Shown in pieces: positions 61,984 through 64,000 of a stretch of 64,000 bases of DNA. The number at the start of each line of letters is the position of its first letter. Positions within the stretch are counted from its first letter, which is position 1. The stretch lies in the NCBI RefSeq assembly GCF_007747655.1, contig NZ_CP036274.1, forward strand, positions 7,316,001-7,380,000. The letters are read 5' to 3'. The DNA comes from Anatilimnocola aggregata (GTDB lineage Bacteria > Planctomycetota > Planctomycetia > Pirellulales > Pirellulaceae). A program made the position numbers and the translations under genes. The notes beneath the pieces are model-generated. The model searched no databases, had not been told where the DNA came from, and saw only the letters and a list, made by a program, of their open reading frames with translations.

Positions 61984-62433
61984 TTACCGCTCCTCAAACT
62001 GCTTGAGGTCAGCTCCCATGAAGCCAACCTTGATTCCGCCCGCGGTTAGCTTTTTGGTTGCCGCGCCGTTGGCCATCAGCATGAACAACAAACCAACGCA
62101 GGGAACAAACGAAACTAAGGCAAGCCCAATGGCACTGGCCGAGCCATAAACCCGCTTTCCCAATCCGTACATGGCGACCGACTGCAACACTGAAATCACC
62201 AGCTGAAACCCCAGGATAATGTAAACGCCAAAACTCTCACCCAAGCCGCTAATGAACCGAGCCAGCACACCGAACAACAGCCCGGTGAGCAAGACATAAA
62301 TCAAGAATCGCTGCGCCTTGGCAATTTCCAATAATCTCGCGCGATGGGACGCGTCTGACAGCTTGGGAAATTCCTCGACCGAAACTGGCGATGCGTACGG
62401 ATTGAAGGGCTCTTGAGACATAGAACTGGCCAT
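61984..62433 (-). CDS. Membrane protein (NPYASP type)
   Basis: 149 residues from the ATG at 62433; an ATG four codons later is also possible, and the longer open frame upstream is not family-like. EPFNPYASPVSVEEFP precedes three or four hydrophobic segments (RFLIYVLLTGLLFGVLARFI, GVYIILGFQLVISVLQSVAM, AIGLALVSFVPCVGLLFMLM). It ends 8 bases before the start of the paralogous gene, so both form one operon. Function unknown. Confidence 0.75.
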   Translation of the reverse strand: MASSMSQEPFNPYASPVSVEEFPKLSDASHRARLLEIAKAQRFLIYVLLTGLLFGVLARFISGLGESFGVYIILGFQLVISVLQSVAMYGLGKRVYGSASAIGLALVSFVPCVGLLFMLMANGAATKKLTAGGIKVGFMGADLKQFEER

Positions 62434-62521
62434 AACCTGATGGGTGAAGACTTGAAGACCAGCATCGTAGTCCACTGCTCGATGCTTCGCCAATGATCCC
62501 TCAACTTCAGCCACCGCGCAG

Positions 62522-62559
62522 CAAAAAGCCCGGCAGCATGCACTCACACCACCGGGCTT
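62522..62559 (-). terminator. Rho-independent terminator of the sahH gene
   Basis: On the minus strand AAGCCCGG pairs with CCGGGCTT around an 18-nt loop and is followed by a T-run, 65 bp after the sahH stop. Confidence 0.85.
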
Positions 62560-62564
62560 CCCTG

Positions 62565-62586
62565 TTGGAGTTCCGGCTTTAGCCGG
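62565..62586. repeat. Single copy of the GGAGTTCCGGCTTTAGCCGG repeat
   Basis: Identical over 20 bases to the arms at 58297-58318 and 58342-58363. It lies between sahH and its terminator. Confidence 0.85.
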
Positions 62587-62623
62587 TCTTTCGCATTTAC
62601 ATCTTCCTAATTCTGCCTTGGCA

Positions 62624-63964
<1,341 letters not shown>

Positions 63965-64000
63965 AGGCAAAACTCCTAAGCAAACAAACGGGCCGCGCGG

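Noticed and set aside
63965-64000. S-adenosylhomocysteine riboswitch upstream of sahH
   Set aside because: Only 36 bases of leader are visible, too few to judge.

Overview
The window is bacterial chromosome from a planctomycete, most likely of the order Pirellulales. The evidence is a DUF1559 pilin-like protein with its lipoprotein partner, an ECF sigma factor next to a Ser/Thr kinase with WD40 repeats, a giant secreted protein with the LEPRMLL N-terminal motif, a DUF1580 excisionase-like gene, and abundant sialidase, FGE-sulfatase and CxxCH proteins. Calls rest on reading the sequence; no searches were run.

Layout. 1-8.7 kb: repeats, two perfect LacI-type palindromes, two small Cys/Pro/Tyr-rich secreted paralogues, an IS1380 insertion, a sialidase-FGE fusion and a cytochrome c-like protein. 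8.8-25.5 kb: a mobile-element graveyard built from one terminal inverted repeat (TIR) family. It holds a 218-bp MITE, a truncated group II intron, transposase deletion derivatives and nested insertions. Inside it lies a TIR-bounded cargo segment (10061-14925) with two operator-fronted genes, a candidate -1 frameshift site and an array of about 28 hairpins whose loop is constant and whose stems vary. Between these sit a zinc-ribbon protein, the lipoprotein/DUF1559 pair, a CheY-like receiver and the sigma/kinase pair.

25.5-46.8 kb: an ABC exporter (HlyD-like adaptor, FtsX-like permease, ATPase), then stress and homeostasis genes (RMD1/DUF155, CBS pair, Hsp20, two universal stress proteins, hemerythrin-like, GroEL, YbaK-like, PAC2), with the giant secreted protein in the middle. 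47-51.5 kb: a PD-(D/E)XK nuclease fused to a Ycf46-type N-terminal domain and split by an ORF-less group II intron, with DUF2997, a coiled-coil lipoprotein and a sigma-like protein upstream. 51.6-56.5 kb: decayed fragments and an integrative element (integrase, DUF1580, unknown genes) abutting tRNA-Pro. 56.5-64 kb: core chromosome with parB, parA and two parS sites, DUF1015, two membrane proteins and S-adenosylhomocysteine hydrolase.

The strongest candidate for an undescribed system is the 10.06-14.93 kb cargo segment. The intron-split nuclease is the second.
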